Shown here piece by piece: positions 1 to 9,111 of a stretch of DNA of 64,000 bases (position 1 is the first letter of the stretch; each line of letters begins with the position of its first letter). Under the pieces are notes generated by a model that saw nothing but the letters and a program-made list of their open reading frames with translations, ran no database searches and had not been told where the DNA came from. Origin of the DNA: Bradyrhizobium sp. CB1015 (GTDB taxonomy: Bacteria; Pseudomonadota; Alphaproteobacteria; Rhizobiales; Xanthobacteraceae); contig NZ_CP104174.1 of the NCBI RefSeq assembly GCF_025200925.1, positions 6,882,001 through 6,946,000 on the forward strand, in the 5' to 3' direction. The translations under genes and the position numbers were made by a program.

Positions 1-77
1 CCGCGCGGCTTTGGCAGTGTAGCGGTGTTCCCCGGGTTCGGCGAGAGGTAAATTCGGGAACCCGGCACAAAAGCGCG

Positions 78-1019
78 TCAATCGAGGTTCCGCTCCGCCG
101 TCACGATCGCCGCGAGCCATCCCCGCGCCTCCTGCGGCCTCACCCATTCGAAGTCCGGCAGCTGGTGCCGGAACCAGGTGAATTGCCGCTTGGCGTAGTG
201 GCGGGTATCGGCGCGGCCGATGCTGGCGGCCTCCTCCAGGCTGAGCTCGCCGCGCAGATGCCGAATCAAGCACGGCACGCCATGGGCCTTCATGGCCGGC
301 AGCAGCGGATCGAGATGCCTGGCGGCGAGCCGCTCGATTTCCTTGAGCGCGCCGGCGCCCAGCATGGCATCGAAACGGGCATCGATGCGGGCATAGAGCT
401 CGTCACGCTCGGGGGCGAGGAAGACCGCGCGAAAATTGTCCTTGGACAGCAGCGGTGGCTGTCCTTCCCGGTGCCAATCGAGCAGCGAACGGCCGGTTGC
501 CTCGACGACCTCGAGCGCGCGGGCGATGCGGGTGCGGTCGCGCAGGTTCAATCGCTCGGCCGCGTGCGGATCGCGCGCTGCAAGTTCCGCGTGCAGCGCC
601 TCGACGCCGTTCCGCTCCAGCCGCGCGCGCACGTCCTCGCGCAGCTCGGCGGGGATCGGCGGCACCACGGAGAGACCTGCGGTCAGCGCCTTGAAATAGA
701 GCCCGGTGCCGCCGATGAAAATCGGCAGACGTCGCTGGTCTCTTGCTTCGTCGAGCGCCTTCGCCGCATCGCTTACCCAGGCACCGGCCGAGAAATTCAC
801 GGCGGCATCGACATGGCCATAGAGACGATGCGGCACGAGCGCCTCGTCCGCCGCGGTCGGCCGCGCCGTGATGATGCGCAGGTCACGATAGACCTGCATG
901 GAATCGGCATTGATGACGACGCCGCCGGCGGCGAGCGCGAGCTCGAGCGCCAGCGCCGACTTGCCGCTGGCGGTCGGGCCTGCGATAAGCACGGCCTTGC
1001 TCGAATGCCCCTCGCTCAC
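78..1019 (-). CDS. miaA: tRNA dimethylallyltransferase MiaA
   Basis: Transfers a dimethylallyl group to A37 of tRNAs that read codons starting with U, the first step toward ms2i6A. The 313-residue product has the Walker A motif GPTASGKS at residues 14-21, followed by DSMQVYR and [10 protein letters not shown], all typical of MiaA, and the length is normal for the family. The start is GTG at 1019: GAGG lies a few bases upstream on the minus strand and the P-loop sits at the expected distance. It is divergent from serB with only 11 bases between the two start codons, so any promoter must overlap coding sequence of the neighbour. Confidence 0.95.
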   Translation of the reverse strand: MSEGHSSKAVLIAGPTASGKSALALELALAAGGVVINADSMQVYRDLRIITARPTAADEALVPHRLYGHVDAAVNFSAGAWVSDAAKALDEARDQRRLPIFIGGTGLYFKALTAGLSVVPPIPAELREDVRARLERNGVEALHAELAARDPHAAERLNLRDRTRIARALEVVEATGRSLLDWHREGQPPLLSKDNFRAVFLAPERDELYARIDARFDAMLGAGALKEIERLAARHLDPLLPAMKAHGVPCLIRHLRGELSLEEAASIGRADTRHYAKRQFTWFRHQLPDFEWVRPQEARGWLAAIVTAERNLD

Positions 1020-1030
1020 GAAAACCTCAA

Positions 1031-1936
1031 ATGTCCCTCGTCGCCACGCTGATCTGCAACCCCGACAATCCCGCGCTCGACTCGACCATCGTCGACGGCG
1101 CCCGCACCGTGCTGCCGCAGGCGGCGCCCGCGCACTGGCTGTTCGACGGGGTTGCGGTCGACATCCCCTTCGGCGCCGACAGTAACCTCGAAGGCGACCG
1201 CCACGCCATCGAGCAGCGGTTGCGCGAGCTCCGCGGCGACCTGCCCATCGACATCGTCGTGCAGCCTGTTGGCTTCAGGCGCAAGAAGCTTTTTCTCGCC
1301 GACATGGATTCCACCATGATCGGCCAGGAATGCATCGACGAGCTCGCTGATTTCGTCGGAGTCAAGGCGCATGTCGCCGCCATCACCGAACGTGCCATGC
1401 GCGGCGAGATCGAGTTCGAGCCGGCGCTGCGCGAGCGCGTCGCGCTGCTCAAGGACCTGCCGGCCAGCGCGGTCGACGAGGTGCTGGCCAAGCGCATCAC
1501 GCTGACGCCGGGCGGCCGCGAGTTGGTCGCCACCATGCGCGCGAACGGCGCCTATACCTGCCTCGTCTCCGGCGGCTTTACCTTGTTCACGCGCGCGGTC
1601 GCCGCCAAGATCGGTTTCCAGGAGAACCGCGCCAACGAGCTCGTCGTGCGCGACGGCAAGTTCACCGGCGAAGTGAAGGAGCCGATCCTGGGCCGCGCCG
1701 CGAAGCTCGCGACCCTGGTGGACCTGATGGAATCGTTCGATCTCGACGACATCGACTCGGTCGTGGTCGGCGACGGCGCCAACGATCTCGCGATGATCCA
1801 GGCCGCGGGACTGGGGGTGGCCTATCACGCCAAGCCCGCGGTGGCGGCGGCTGCAGCCGCGCGGATCGATCACGGCGATCTCACCGCGCTACTGTATGCA
1901 CAGGGGTATCGGCGAGACGAGTTCGTGGAGGGGTAG
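1031..1936 (+). CDS. serB: phosphoserine phosphatase SerB
   Basis: Catalyses the last step of serine biosynthesis, phosphoserine to serine. The protein has 301 residues. HAD motif I is DMDSTMIG with the nucleophile and acid aspartates at 91 and 93, motif II is SGGFTLFT near residue 180, and motif [13 protein letters not shown] near 240 is followed by GVAYHAKP. The N-terminal 85 residues match the extra domain found in longer SerB proteins. ATG at 1031 has no strong Shine-Dalgarno. It is convergent with degP, with a palindromic repeat between them. Confidence 0.95.
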   Translation: MSLVATLICNPDNPALDSTIVDGARTVLPQAAPAHWLFDGVAVDIPFGADSNLEGDRHAIEQRLRELRGDLPIDIVVQPVGFRRKKLFLADMDSTMIGQECIDELADFVGVKAHVAAITERAMRGEIEFEPALRERVALLKDLPASAVDEVLAKRITLTPGGRELVATMRANGAYTCLVSGGFTLFTRAVAAKIGFQENRANELVVRDGKFTGEVKEPILGRAAKLATLVDLMESFDLDDIDSVVVGDGANDLAMIQAAGLGVAYHAKPAVAAAAAARIDHGDLTALLYAQGYRRDEFVEG

Positions 1937-1946
1937 ATTTTCTCTC

Positions 1947-2050
1947 TGTCATTCCGGGCCGACGCGAAGCATCGAACTATGGTGCGCGATTGCGCACCTG
2001 AGAATCTCGAGATTCCGGGTCTGGTGCTTGCGCACCATCCCGGAATGACA
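1947..2050. repeat. palindromic intergenic repeat, family A copy 1
   Basis: The element opens with TGTCATTCCGGGC and closes with CCCGGAATGACA, which are reverse complements of each other, and holds a smaller inverted repeat inside (GGTGCGCG / TGCGCACC). A second copy at 63249-63330 has the same ends and shares the internal core CTCGAGATTCCGGGT. It fills the gap between the convergent genes serB and degP and could act as a bidirectional terminator. Confidence 0.8.
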
Positions 2051-2073
2051 GTGAGCGTGCAGCTAAGCGCTTT

Positions 2074-3600
2074 CTACTGCACGCTCAGCGCGACGAAGCG
2101 CAGCTCGCCCTCGCCGTTCGAGACCAGCAGCAGCACCGATTTCTTGCCGTCCTTCTTGAGCTGATCGACCCGCTTCTGGATGTCGGCGCCGCTCGACACC
2201 GCCTCCTGCGCCACCTCGACGATGACGTCGCCGGCGGACAGGCGCTTCTCGGCGGCGTCCGAATTGGCGTCGACATTGGTGACGACCACGCCCTTGACGC
2301 TGTCCTTGATCTTGTAGCGCGTGCGCAGATCCTTGCTCAGCGCCGCGAGATCGAGGCCGAGCGCCTTCTGCGTCGCCGGCTTCTCCGGCGCCGGCTCGTC
2401 GGTCTTCACCGCCGCCTGTACCTTGTCGGGATCCTGGAGGCGGCCGAGCGTGACCTTCTTGGTCTCTTCCTGGCCCTTGCGGATGATGACGACGTCGACC
2501 TCCTTGCCGACCGCGGTGTCGGCGACGACGCGGGACAGGTCCTTCGGGTCCTTGACGTCCTTGCCGTCGAACTTGACGACGACGTCGCCGGGCTCGATCC
2601 CGGCGGGCTTGGCCGGGCCCTTGTCGTCGACGCCGGCAACCAGCGCACCGCGCGCGGGCTTGATGTTGAGGCTCTCGGCGATCTCGTCGGTGACGCTCTG
2701 GATGCGCACGCCCAGCCAGCCGCGGCGCAGCTCGCCGAACTGGCGGAGCTGGTCGACGACGCCCACCACCGTCTTCGACGGCACGGCGAAGCCGATGCCG
2801 ATGGAGCCGCCGGACGGCGATATGATCAGCGTATTGACGCCGATGACGTCGCCGTCGAGGTTGAACAGCGGACCCCCGGAATTGCCGCGGTTGATGGAGG
2901 CGTCGGTCTGGATGTAGCTGTCGTACGGCCCTGAGGAGATGTCGCGGTTCTTTGCCGAGACGATGCCGGCCGTCACGGTGCCACCGAGACTGAAGGGATT
3001 GCCGATCGCGACCACCCAGTCGCCGAGGCGCAGCTTGTCGCTATCGCCGAACTTCACCGCGACCAGCGGCTTCGGCGGCTTGATCTTGAGCACGGCGAGA
3101 TCGGTCTTCTTGTCGACGCCGACCAGCTCGGCCTTGATCTTGGTGCCGTCGTTGAGGATGACGTGGATCTCGTCGGCATCCGCAATGACGTGGTTGTTGG
3201 TGACGACGACGCCCGCCGTATCGATGATGAAGCCGCTTCCGAGCGAGTTGGTCTTGCGCGGCGGGTTGTTGTCGCCGCGCTCGCCGCCCTTGCTGCCGCC
3301 ACCGGGACCCCGGCGGTTCTTGAAGAAGTCGTCGAAGAACTCCTCGAACGGCGAGCCGGGCGGCAGTTGCGGCATGGTGTTGCTGCCGCCCCCCTTGGCC
3401 TCGACCGTCTGGGAGGTCGAGATGTTGACGACCGCGTCGATCACCTTCTCGGCGACATCGGCGATGCCATCCGGTCCACGCGCATGGGCCGGCGCGCCGA
3501 ACGCGCTGAAAGCACCGACGGCGAGCGCGGCCAGCCCAATTCGCACACCAAGTCGCACGCGGCGGCGCGAGCGGGACGGGGCAATGGTGGCAGCGGTCAT
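2074..3600 (-). CDS. degP: periplasmic serine endoprotease, DegP/Do family
   Basis: A periplasmic protease/chaperone that degrades misfolded envelope proteins. The start chosen is ATG at 3600 (508 residues), preceded by a TTGGAGATCACA ribosome site, rather than the longer open frame; it gives a clean signal peptide (basic run RSRRRVRLGVR, hydrophobic core, cleavage near AHA-RG, residue 40). The catalytic triad is His137 (VTNNHVIA), Asp167 (KKTDLAVLK) and Ser241 (GNSGGPL). Two PDZ domains follow, about 290-385 and 410-505. A Gly/Arg-rich linker, residues 95-118, precedes the protease domain. It is the last gene of the hflK-hflC-DUF2065 run, so it is probably co-transcribed with membrane quality control genes. 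Confidence 0.95.
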   Translation of the reverse strand: MTAATIAPSRSRRRVRLGVRIGLAALAVGAFSAFGAPAHARGPDGIADVAEKVIDAVVNISTSQTVEAKGGGSNTMPQLPPGSPFEEFFDDFFKNRRGPGGGSKGGERGDNNPPRKTNSLGSGFIIDTAGVVVTNNHVIADADEIHVILNDGTKIKAELVGVDKKTDLAVLKIKPPKPLVAVKFGDSDKLRLGDWVVAIGNPFSLGGTVTAGIVSAKNRDISSGPYDSYIQTDASINRGNSGGPLFNLDGDVIGVNTLIISPSGGSIGIGFAVPSKTVVGVVDQLRQFGELRRGWLGVRIQSVTDEIAESLNIKPARGALVAGVDDKGPAKPAGIEPGDVVVKFDGKDVKDPKDLSRVVADTAVGKEVDVVIIRKGQEETKKVTLGRLQDPDKVQAAVKTDEPAPEKPATQKALGLDLAALSKDLRTRYKIKDSVKGVVVTNVDANSDAAEKRLSAGDVIVEVAQEAVSSGADIQKRVDQLKKDGKKSVLLLVSNGEGELRFVALSVQ

Positions 3601-3742
3601 TGTGATCTCCAAGTAAAGGGATTCGGCGCCAGACTGCGCTCGAACGGGGGCACGGCGCAAGCGCGGAGCTTCACGGGCCTCAAGAGCCCGATAATACGGC
3701 GAAAACCAGTCTGGCGCCTTCACTTTGGCGTTGGCCGAAGGC

Positions 3743-3949
3743 CTAAATCGGGCGCCGCATAACCCAGATCAGGACCAGTCCGGCCACGGCCGAGGCGATC
3801 CCGACCGCCCGCAGGATGTTGTCCGGAGTGGCGATGGCGCTTTTCATGGCTTTGCGCATCCAGTTCGGACTGGCCGCGAACATCAAGCCTTCGAGCACGA
3901 ACAGGATGCCTAGGCCGATGAGGAAGTCGGCGAACGCAATGGACCTCAT
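3743..3949 (-). CDS. DUF2065 family small membrane protein
   Basis: A 68-residue protein with two hydrophobic segments, about residues 5-25 and 46-63, joined by a basic loop (PNWMRKAMK) and ending MRRPI. This arrangement, and its place directly after hflC, match the DUF2065 family (YjeT in Escherichia coli, also next to hflKC). The function is not established; the conserved neighbourhood suggests a tie to the HflKC/FtsH membrane complex, which is inference. A ribosome site (GGGAGG) lies just upstream. It is 72 bases after hflC and is separated from it by a strong hairpin. Confidence 0.85.
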   Translation of the reverse strand: MRSIAFADFLIGLGILFVLEGLMFAASPNWMRKAMKSAIATPDNILRAVGIASAVAGLVLIWVMRRPI

Positions 3950-3985
3950 CGGAATGGAACCTCCCGTTATGCTGTTCTTGTCTGG

Positions 3986-4018
3986 ACAAAGGGCGGCGAA
4001 ATCCGCCGCCCTTTGTCT
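3986..4018 (-). terminator. perfect 14-bp hairpin between hflC and the DUF2065 gene
   Basis: Arms GACAAAGGGCGGCG and CGCCGCCCTTTGTC pair perfectly around a 5-base loop, 3 bases after the hflC stop codon on the minus strand. No run of U follows, so it is either a weak terminator or an RNA-stabilising hairpin that lowers expression of the downstream DUF2065 and degP genes relative to hflKC. Confidence 0.6.
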
Positions 4019-4021
4019 AGC

Positions 4022-4918
4022 TTACGGCTTCGCCGGCGTCTCGGTTGCCATCTTGCCGGACGGGTTACTGAAGTACCGGAAGAAATCCGAATCCGGCCGC
4101 AGCAGGAAGCGGGTGTCGTTCGCACGCAGCCCGTTCTCATAGGCCGTCATCGACCGGTAGAAGGCGAAGAAGTCGGCGTCCTTGCCATAGGCCTCCGCAA
4201 ACAGGCGGTTGCGCTCGGCATCGCCCGCGCCGCGGGTCTGCTCAGCCTGCGAATTGGCCTCCGCGATGATGACGGTCGCCTCGCGGTCGGCCTTGGACTT
4301 GATCTCCTGGGCCTTCTGTCCACCCTGTGCCCGGAACTCGGCGGCCTCGCGCTCACGCTCGGTCTTCATGCGCAGATAGACCGCCTGGCTGTTCTGCTCC
4401 GGCAGGTCGGCACGGCGGATCCGGACGTCGACGACCTCGATGCCGTAGCCGTCCGCCTCGCGATCCAGCTGGTCGCGGATGCGCAGCATCAGCTTCTCGC
4501 GGTCGTCGCGCACCACGTTGATGAAGGTGACCTCGCCGAGCACGCGGCGCAGCGCCGCGTTCAGGAGCGTGGTGAGCTGGATGTTGGCAGCCTGGATCGA
4601 GCCGATGCTTTGATAGAAGCGCAGCGCATCCTTGATGCGGTAGCGCGCGAAGGCGTCGACGACGAGCCGCTTCTGGTCGGACGCGATCGCTTCCTGCGAC
4701 GGATTCTCCAGATCGAGGATCCGCTTGTCGATGTTGATCACCGAATTCCACGGCGCCTTGAAATGCAGGCCGGGGGCGGTGACGACGTCGACGGGCCGGC
4801 CGAACTGGAGCACGATGGTCTGCTCGGTCTGCTGTACCGTGAACAGCGACATGTAGCCGACGATCAGGACCAGGAGCAGCCCGAGCAGCGTGACGAAACC
4901 TGTAACCGGAGACCTCAT
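4022..4918 (-). CDS. hflC: FtsH protease modulator HflC
   Basis: With HflK it forms the large SPFH complex around the membrane protease FtsH and restrains its activity. The 298-residue product has one N-terminal transmembrane segment (about 5-25) and then the SPFH/band-7 domain in the periplasm, with motifs such as VVDVRIRRADLP and the Glu/Arg-rich coiled region RMKTEREREAAEFRAQG. The start overlaps the hflK stop codon by 4 bases (ATGA), showing translational coupling. Confidence 0.95.
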   Translation of the reverse strand: MRSPVTGFVTLLGLLLVLIVGYMSLFTVQQTEQTIVLQFGRPVDVVTAPGLHFKAPWNSVINIDKRILDLENPSQEAIASDQKRLVVDAFARYRIKDALRFYQSIGSIQAANIQLTTLLNAALRRVLGEVTFINVVRDDREKLMLRIRDQLDREADGYGIEVVDVRIRRADLPEQNSQAVYLRMKTEREREAAEFRAQGGQKAQEIKSKADREATVIIAEANSQAEQTRGAGDAERNRLFAEAYGKDADFFAFYRSMTAYENGLRANDTRFLLRPDSDFFRYFSNPSGKMATETPAKP

Positions 4919-6051
4919 CGGCTGCCTCCGCTCGACTGCGGACCGGTGGTAGGCGGTCGCTTGGTCGTCAGTTCGGGAAGCGGCAGATAGGGCACGATGC
5001 CCTGCCCCGAGGCGCCGCCGTCATAGACGAGCTTGTCGGCGCCGCCGAGGACGCGCTCCATCGTCTCAAGATAGATCCGTTCACGCGTCACGTCGGGCGC
5101 TTTCTTGTATTCCTCGTAAACTTTCAGAAAGCGCGCGCTCTGGCCCTTGGCCTCGGCGACCGCTTGCTCCTTGTAGCCTTCGGCGGCCTGAAGGATCTGC
5201 GCTGCACGTCCGCGCGCCTGCGGCACCACCTGGTTGGCGTAGGTCTGCGCTTCGTTCTGCAGCTGCTCGAGATTGGCGCGCGCCGCCTGCACGTCGCGGA
5301 AGGCGTCGATCACCTGCGCCGGCGGATCCACCTTCTGCATCTGCACTTGGCTGATTTGAATGCCCGCGCCGTAGCTGTCCAAGGTCCTCTGGATCAGTTC
5401 ATGCACGTTCTGCTCGGTGACGTTCCGCGCGCCGGTCAGGATCGGCTGGATCTGCGAGCGGCCGATCACCTCGCGCATCGCGCTCTCGGCGACCGCCTTC
5501 ACGGTGCCTTCGGGATTCTGAATGTTGAAGAGGAAATCGCCGACGCCGTCCGGCTTGATGCGCCAGAGCACGGTGAAGTCGACGTCGACGATGTTCTCGT
5601 CGCCGGTCAGCATCAGGCTCTCTTCCGGCACGTCACGAACTGAGCGGCCGCGCCGCGCCGGATCGTCGATCAGCGTCATGCCGATGGAGATGGTGTTGAC
5701 GCGCAGCGCCTTCGGCAGCAGCACTGTCTCGATTGGATAAGGCAGATGGTAGTTCAGGCCCGGCTGCACGGTGCGGACATGCTTGCCGAAGCGCAGCACG
5801 ACGCCGAGCTCTTCGGACTGCACGCGGAAGAAGCCCGACAGCAGCCAGAATGCAACGATCAGCAGGATGATCAGCGTGATGCCGACGCCGGAGAAATAAC
5901 CACCCGGCATGATCTGCTGGAGGCGGTCCTGGCCGCGCCGCAGAAGGTCCTCCAGATCCGGCGGCCTCGGCCCGACCGGTTGCGGACCTGAGCCCCATGG
6001 TCCCTTTGGACCCGAGCCCCACGGGCCACCGCCCTGATTCTTCCACGGCAT
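4915..6051 (-). CDS. hflK: FtsH protease modulator HflK
   Basis: Partner of HflC in the membrane SPFH complex that regulates FtsH. The protein has 378 residues: a Gly/Pro/Trp-rich cytoplasmic N-terminus with repeated PWGSGP units (residues 9-23), one transmembrane segment at about 55-75, a band-7 domain at about 75-240, and a Gln/Ala-rich helical region after that. It is the first gene of the hflK-hflC-DUF2065-degP run; an 18-bp perfect palindrome lies about 130 bases upstream and could be the operator. Confidence 0.95.
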   Translation of the reverse strand: MPWKNQGGGPWGSGPKGPWGSGPQPVGPRPPDLEDLLRRGQDRLQQIMPGGYFSGVGITLIILLIVAFWLLSGFFRVQSEELGVVLRFGKHVRTVQPGLNYHLPYPIETVLLPKALRVNTISIGMTLIDDPARRGRSVRDVPEESLMLTGDENIVDVDFTVLWRIKPDGVGDFLFNIQNPEGTVKAVAESAMREVIGRSQIQPILTGARNVTEQNVHELIQRTLDSYGAGIQISQVQMQKVDPPAQVIDAFRDVQAARANLEQLQNEAQTYANQVVPQARGRAAQILQAAEGYKEQAVAEAKGQSARFLKVYEEYKKAPDVTRERIYLETMERVLGGADKLVYDGGASGQGIVPYLPLPELTTKRPPTTGPQSSGGSR

Positions 6052-6178
6052 TCGACGCTCTCCTCGGCAGGGTGGAATTGCCCCCGCCCGCTTTGTCCGG
6101 TCCGGCTTTATAGGGGACAGGCAGGTCCCTTACAACGCAGCCCTGGCCGTCTTCCGAGCTATGCTCGGGCGCGAAAAA

Positions 6179-6196
6179 GTCAATGTAAACATTGAC
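6179..6196. promoter_or_regulatory. perfect 18-bp palindrome upstream of hflK
   Basis: The site is GTCAATGTAAACATTGAC, two 8-base arms around a central AA. On the minus strand its inner half supplies TTGACT, a reasonable -35 element pointing at hflK. It lies 3' of folA and 5' of hflK, in a 153-base gap. The shape suits a dimeric regulator such as a TetR-type protein; no regulator gene is adjacent, so the binding protein is unknown. Confidence 0.5.
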
Positions 6197-6204
6197 GAAA
6201 GCGG

Positions 6205-6714
6205 TTAATGGCCGCGCCGCCGACGATATGTCACATAGGAGACGTCGGCGCTGTCGTCGGGGCCGGCAGGGTGGCGGATGCGTTCAACCTCGTCCCATTC
6301 CGCCTTGTCGATGTCGAAATGCGTATCGCCTTCCGGCCGCGCGTGCACTTCGGTGATCTCGAGGCGGTCGGCGCGATCAAGCCATTGCCGGAAGATCTCG
6401 GCGCCGCCGATCACCGCGATCTCAGTGACCGAACGCCGCAGGGCGTCGCCAAGCGCGACCGCGCCGGCATCCGCTGGCGACGTCGTGACGATGGCGCCAT
6501 TGGCGCGATAAGCGGCATCGCGCGTGACCACGATGTTGGTGCGGCCCGGCAGCGGCCGGCGCAGGGTCTCGAAGGTCTTGCGGCCCATGATCACGGGCTT
6601 GCCGATCGTCAGCGCCTTGAATCGCGCCATATCGGACTTCAATCGCCATGGCATCGCATTGCCCGCGCCGATGACGCCATTCTCCGCGATCGCGACGACG
6701 AAGACGATCTCCAT
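6205..6714 (-). CDS. folA: dihydrofolate reductase
   Basis: Reduces dihydrofolate to tetrahydrofolate with NADPH, restoring the cofactor used up by the neighbouring ThyA. The protein has 169 residues, normal for the family. The substrate-binding segment MPWRLKSDMARF (residues 21-32) includes the catalytic acid Asp28. NADPH-binding motifs GRKTFET and VIGGAEIF follow. The ATG at 6714 shares one base with the stop of the upstream acetyltransferase gene (TGATG), so translation is coupled. It is the third gene of thyA-GNAT-folA. Confidence 0.95.
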   Translation of the reverse strand: MEIVFVVAIAENGVIGAGNAMPWRLKSDMARFKALTIGKPVIMGRKTFETLRRPLPGRTNIVVTRDAAYRANGAIVTTSPADAGAVALGDALRRSVTEIAVIGGAEIFRQWLDRADRLEITEVHARPEGDTHFDIDKAEWDEVERIRHPAGPDDSADVSYVTYRRRRGH

Positions 6715-7199
6715 CAGGCAGAGCTCCCGGCAAGCCGTGTCAGCGCAGGCCCGGTGACGCGGCAAAGCGTCCAGTCGTCCATCATGACCGCGCCAAGCGA
6801 TTTGTAGAACGCGATCGAGGGTGCGTTCCAGTCGAGCACCGCCCATTGCAGGCGCGACCAGCCGTTGTCGACGCATTCCCTGGCGAGATAGGCCAGCAGC
6901 GCCTTGCCGAGGCCCTTGCCGCGATGCGACGGCCGGACATAGAGATCTTCGAGATAGATGCCGTGGCGGCCGCTGAAGGTGGAGAAATTGAGAAACCACA
7001 CCGCGAAGCCGACCGGCTCGCCGTTCCACTCCGCGATCGCGCAATAGAGCTGCGGCCTCTCGCCGAACAGCGCGTCGGCGATGTCGGCCTCGGTCGCCTC
7101 CACCTCGTGCGTGAGCTTTTCGTATTCGGCGAGCTCGCGGATGAAGGACAGAACGAGCCCGGCTTCCCCGGGCCGTGCACGGCGGATGGCGAGCGACAT
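6714..7199 (-). CDS. GNAT family N-acetyltransferase
   Basis: A 161-residue single-domain acetyltransferase. The acetyl-CoA motif HRGKGLGKALL (about 92-102) is preceded by IYLEDLYVRPSHRG and followed by WAVLDWNAPSIAFYKSLGA, an arrangement seen in spermidine/diamine acetyltransferase-like GNAT proteins. The substrate is unknown. It sits between thyA (6-base gap) and folA (1-base overlap), so it is expressed with thymidylate synthesis genes, but the reason for that link is not clear. Confidence 0.85.
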   Translation of the reverse strand: MSLAIRRARPGEAGLVLSFIRELAEYEKLTHEVEATEADIADALFGERPQLYCAIAEWNGEPVGFAVWFLNFSTFSGRHGIYLEDLYVRPSHRGKGLGKALLAYLARECVDNGWSRLQWAVLDWNAPSIAFYKSLGAVMMDDWTLCRVTGPALTRLAGSSA

Positions 7200-7205
7200 A
7201 GGGCG

Positions 7206-8000
7206 CTAGACCGCCACTTCGGCCTTGATGTGCGGATGCGGATCGTAGCCGACGAGCTCGAAGTCCTCGTAGCGGAAGGAGAAGATGTCCTTCACATCGG
7301 GATTGATCCGCATCACCGGCAGCGCGCGCGGGGCGCGGCTGAGCTGGAGCCGCGCCTGCTCCAGATGGTTGGAATAAAGATGCGCATCGCCGAACGAATG
7401 TACGAAGTCGCCGGGCTTGAGGCCGGTGACCTGCGCGACCATCATGGTGAGCAGCGCGTAAGAGGCGATATTGAAGGGCACGCCGAGAAACACGTCGGCC
7501 GACCGCTGATAGAGCTGGCAGGACAGCTTGCCGTTCGCGACATAGAACTGGAACAGCAGGTGGCAGGGCGGCAGCGCCATCTTCTCGACGTCGGCCGGAT
7601 TCCAGGCGGTGACGATCAGCCGGCGGGAATCAGGAGTGCGCTTGATCATGTCGATGACATTGGCAATCTGGTCGATGCTGCGCCCGTCGGCCGTGGGCCA
7701 GGAGCGCCATTGATGGCCGTACACCGGGCCGAGATCGCCATTGGCGTCCGCCCACTCGTCCCAAATGGTCACGCGGTTGTCGCGCAGATATTTGATGTTG
7801 GTGTCGCCCTTCAGGAACCAGAGCAGCTCATGCACGATCGCCTTCAGCGGCAGCCGCTTGGTCGTCAGCATCGGGAAGCCGGCCGACAAATTGAAGCGCA
7901 TCTGATGGCCGAACACCGAGAGCGTGCCGGTGCCGGTCCGGTCGGTCTTCTCGGCGCCGTCTGAAAGAATCCGCTCGAGGAGGTCCTGATACTGGTGCAT
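7206..8000 (-). CDS. thyA: thymidylate synthase ThyA
   Basis: Converts dUMP to dTMP with methylene-tetrahydrofolate. At 264 residues it equals the Escherichia coli length. The nucleophile is Cys146 in [23 protein letters not shown] near the start and [12 protein letters not shown], with [11 protein letters not shown] further on, are also family hallmarks. It is the first gene of an operon with a GNAT gene and folA. An IS630 element lies about 155 bases upstream of its start, so its promoter must be in the remaining 8001-8155 stretch or inside the element. Confidence 0.97.
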   Translation of the reverse strand: MHQYQDLLERILSDGAEKTDRTGTGTLSVFGHQMRFNLSAGFPMLTTKRLPLKAIVHELLWFLKGDTNIKYLRDNRVTIWDEWADANGDLGPVYGHQWRSWPTADGRSIDQIANVIDMIKRTPDSRRLIVTAWNPADVEKMALPPCHLLFQFYVANGKLSCQLYQRSADVFLGVPFNIASYALLTMMVAQVTGLKPGDFVHSFGDAHLYSNHLEQARLQLSRAPRALPVMRINPDVKDIFSFRYEDFELVGYDPHPHIKAEVAV

Positions 8001-8168
8001 GTTGCGACTGAGCCTTTGGGGAGGCGGCGAACTTAGCGGCCGCCCCCGGACTGCAACAGCGGCGATTCGCTGTCCTCGTCGATTATACCCGGAAAAGTGA
8101 GTGTTCCCGGCACAAACGACAAGGGGGCGAAACTCAGCGTTCCGCCCCTCGCCTAGAGCATGATGTTT

Positions 8169-8801
8169 TTATACGGAAACGTAGCCTGAGTTTTTGAAGT
8201 AGTTGGTGCACTCCGTCTCGGAGAAGAGATCGAGGAGTTCACCAGCCTTTCTCCAGGTTGCCTCCACGTCACGGGGCTCGGCAGCTCGCATGAGATGTTT
8301 GAGTTTGGCGAAGACCTGCTCGATCGGATTGAGGTCAGGGCTATATGGCGGCAAGAAGATGCGGTGGGCGCCTCTGGCGCGGATGGCTTGGCGAGCCGCT
8401 TTGCCCTTATGGCTGCCAAGATTGTCGAGAACGACGATCTCGCCCGGTGCGAGGGTGGGTGCCAACACCTTCTCGACGTACAGCGTGAAGAGCTCACCAT
8501 TGATGGGACCATCGATCACCCAAGGCGCGCTGATCCGATCGTGACGCAGCGCCGCGATGAAGGTCATGGTCTTCCAATGGCCGAAAGGTGCAGATGCTTG
8601 GAGGCGCTGTCCACAAGGCCCCCAGCCGCGTAGCGGCGCCATATTGGTCTTGATCCACGTCTCGTCGATAAAAACCAACCGTGCGACGTCGATCCTGCCT
8701 TGATGTGCTTTCCAGCGGGTCCGCTTACGGACGACGTCTGGGCGATCCTGCTCGGCCGGTAGAAGCGTTTTTTTTGAAGCTGAGCCCCTCGGCGTGAACA
8801 A
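8169..8801 (-). CDS. IS630 transposase, catalytic part (orfB)
   Basis: Carries the DDE catalytic domain: FIDETWIKTNMAPLRGWG (first Asp), VVLDNLGSHKG (second Asp) and DLNPIEQVFAKLKHL (Glu). The frame can be opened by an upstream TTG, but is most likely made as a fusion to orfA: both frames run through the sequence AGCTTCAAAAAAAACG (A8 at 8768-8775), and skipping one base there joins them. All catalytic residues are present, so the element could be active. Confidence 0.85.
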   Translation of the reverse strand: MFTPRGSASKKTLLPAEQDRPDVVRKRTRWKAHQGRIDVARLVFIDETWIKTNMAPLRGWGPCGQRLQASAPFGHWKTMTFIAALRHDRISAPWVIDGPINGELFTLYVEKVLAPTLAPGEIVVLDNLGSHKGKAARQAIRARGAHRIFLPPYSPDLNPIEQVFAKLKHLMRAAEPRDVEATWRKAGELLDLFSETECTNYFKNSGYVSV

Positions 8802-9111
8802 AAGTCCACACCGCCCGCACGTCTGTCTTGATCCCCCGTGCAGCCAGCTCCTGCGTCAGCTTGCGCAAGGTGAATGGCCCCGAGCGAATGCGTTTGCGCA
8901 GCCAGTCGGCGTTGGCATCCGACAGAACCCGCTTCTTGTGGCCGCCGATCTGGCCGGGCGCCAGGCCTCCGGTATCCCGCCTCAGATTCTTCCACTTCGT
9001 CACGCAGGAGGGGCTGATCTGGAGCGCCTCGGCAATCGAACGAACCGTTTCCCCTGCGTCAGCTCGCGCCAAAGCCCGTTCCCGGATGTCTTCCGAATAG
9101 GGTCGCGTCAT
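8725..9111 (-). CDS. IS630 transposase, DNA-binding part (orfA)
   Basis: Encodes the N-terminal helix-turn-helix part of the transposase (MTRPYSEDIRERALARADAG, then SIAEALQISPSCVTKWK) ending just past the A8 slip site, where the frame changes to orfB. The ATG at 9109-9111 lies at the edge of an 11-bp hairpin whose loop holds the ribosome binding site. Confidence 0.85.
   Translation of the reverse strand: MTRPYSEDIRERALARADAGETVRSIAEALQISPSCVTKWKNLRRDTGGLAPGQIGGHKKRVLSDANADWLRKRIRSGPFTLRKLTQELAARGIKTDVRAVWTFVHAEGLSFKKNASTGRAGSPRRRP

Noticed and set aside
1..77. Coding region or terminator at the left edge
   Set aside because: The stretch has GTTCCCCGGGTTC and GGGAACCCGG segments that could pair, but no gene start or clear stem with U run can be supported.
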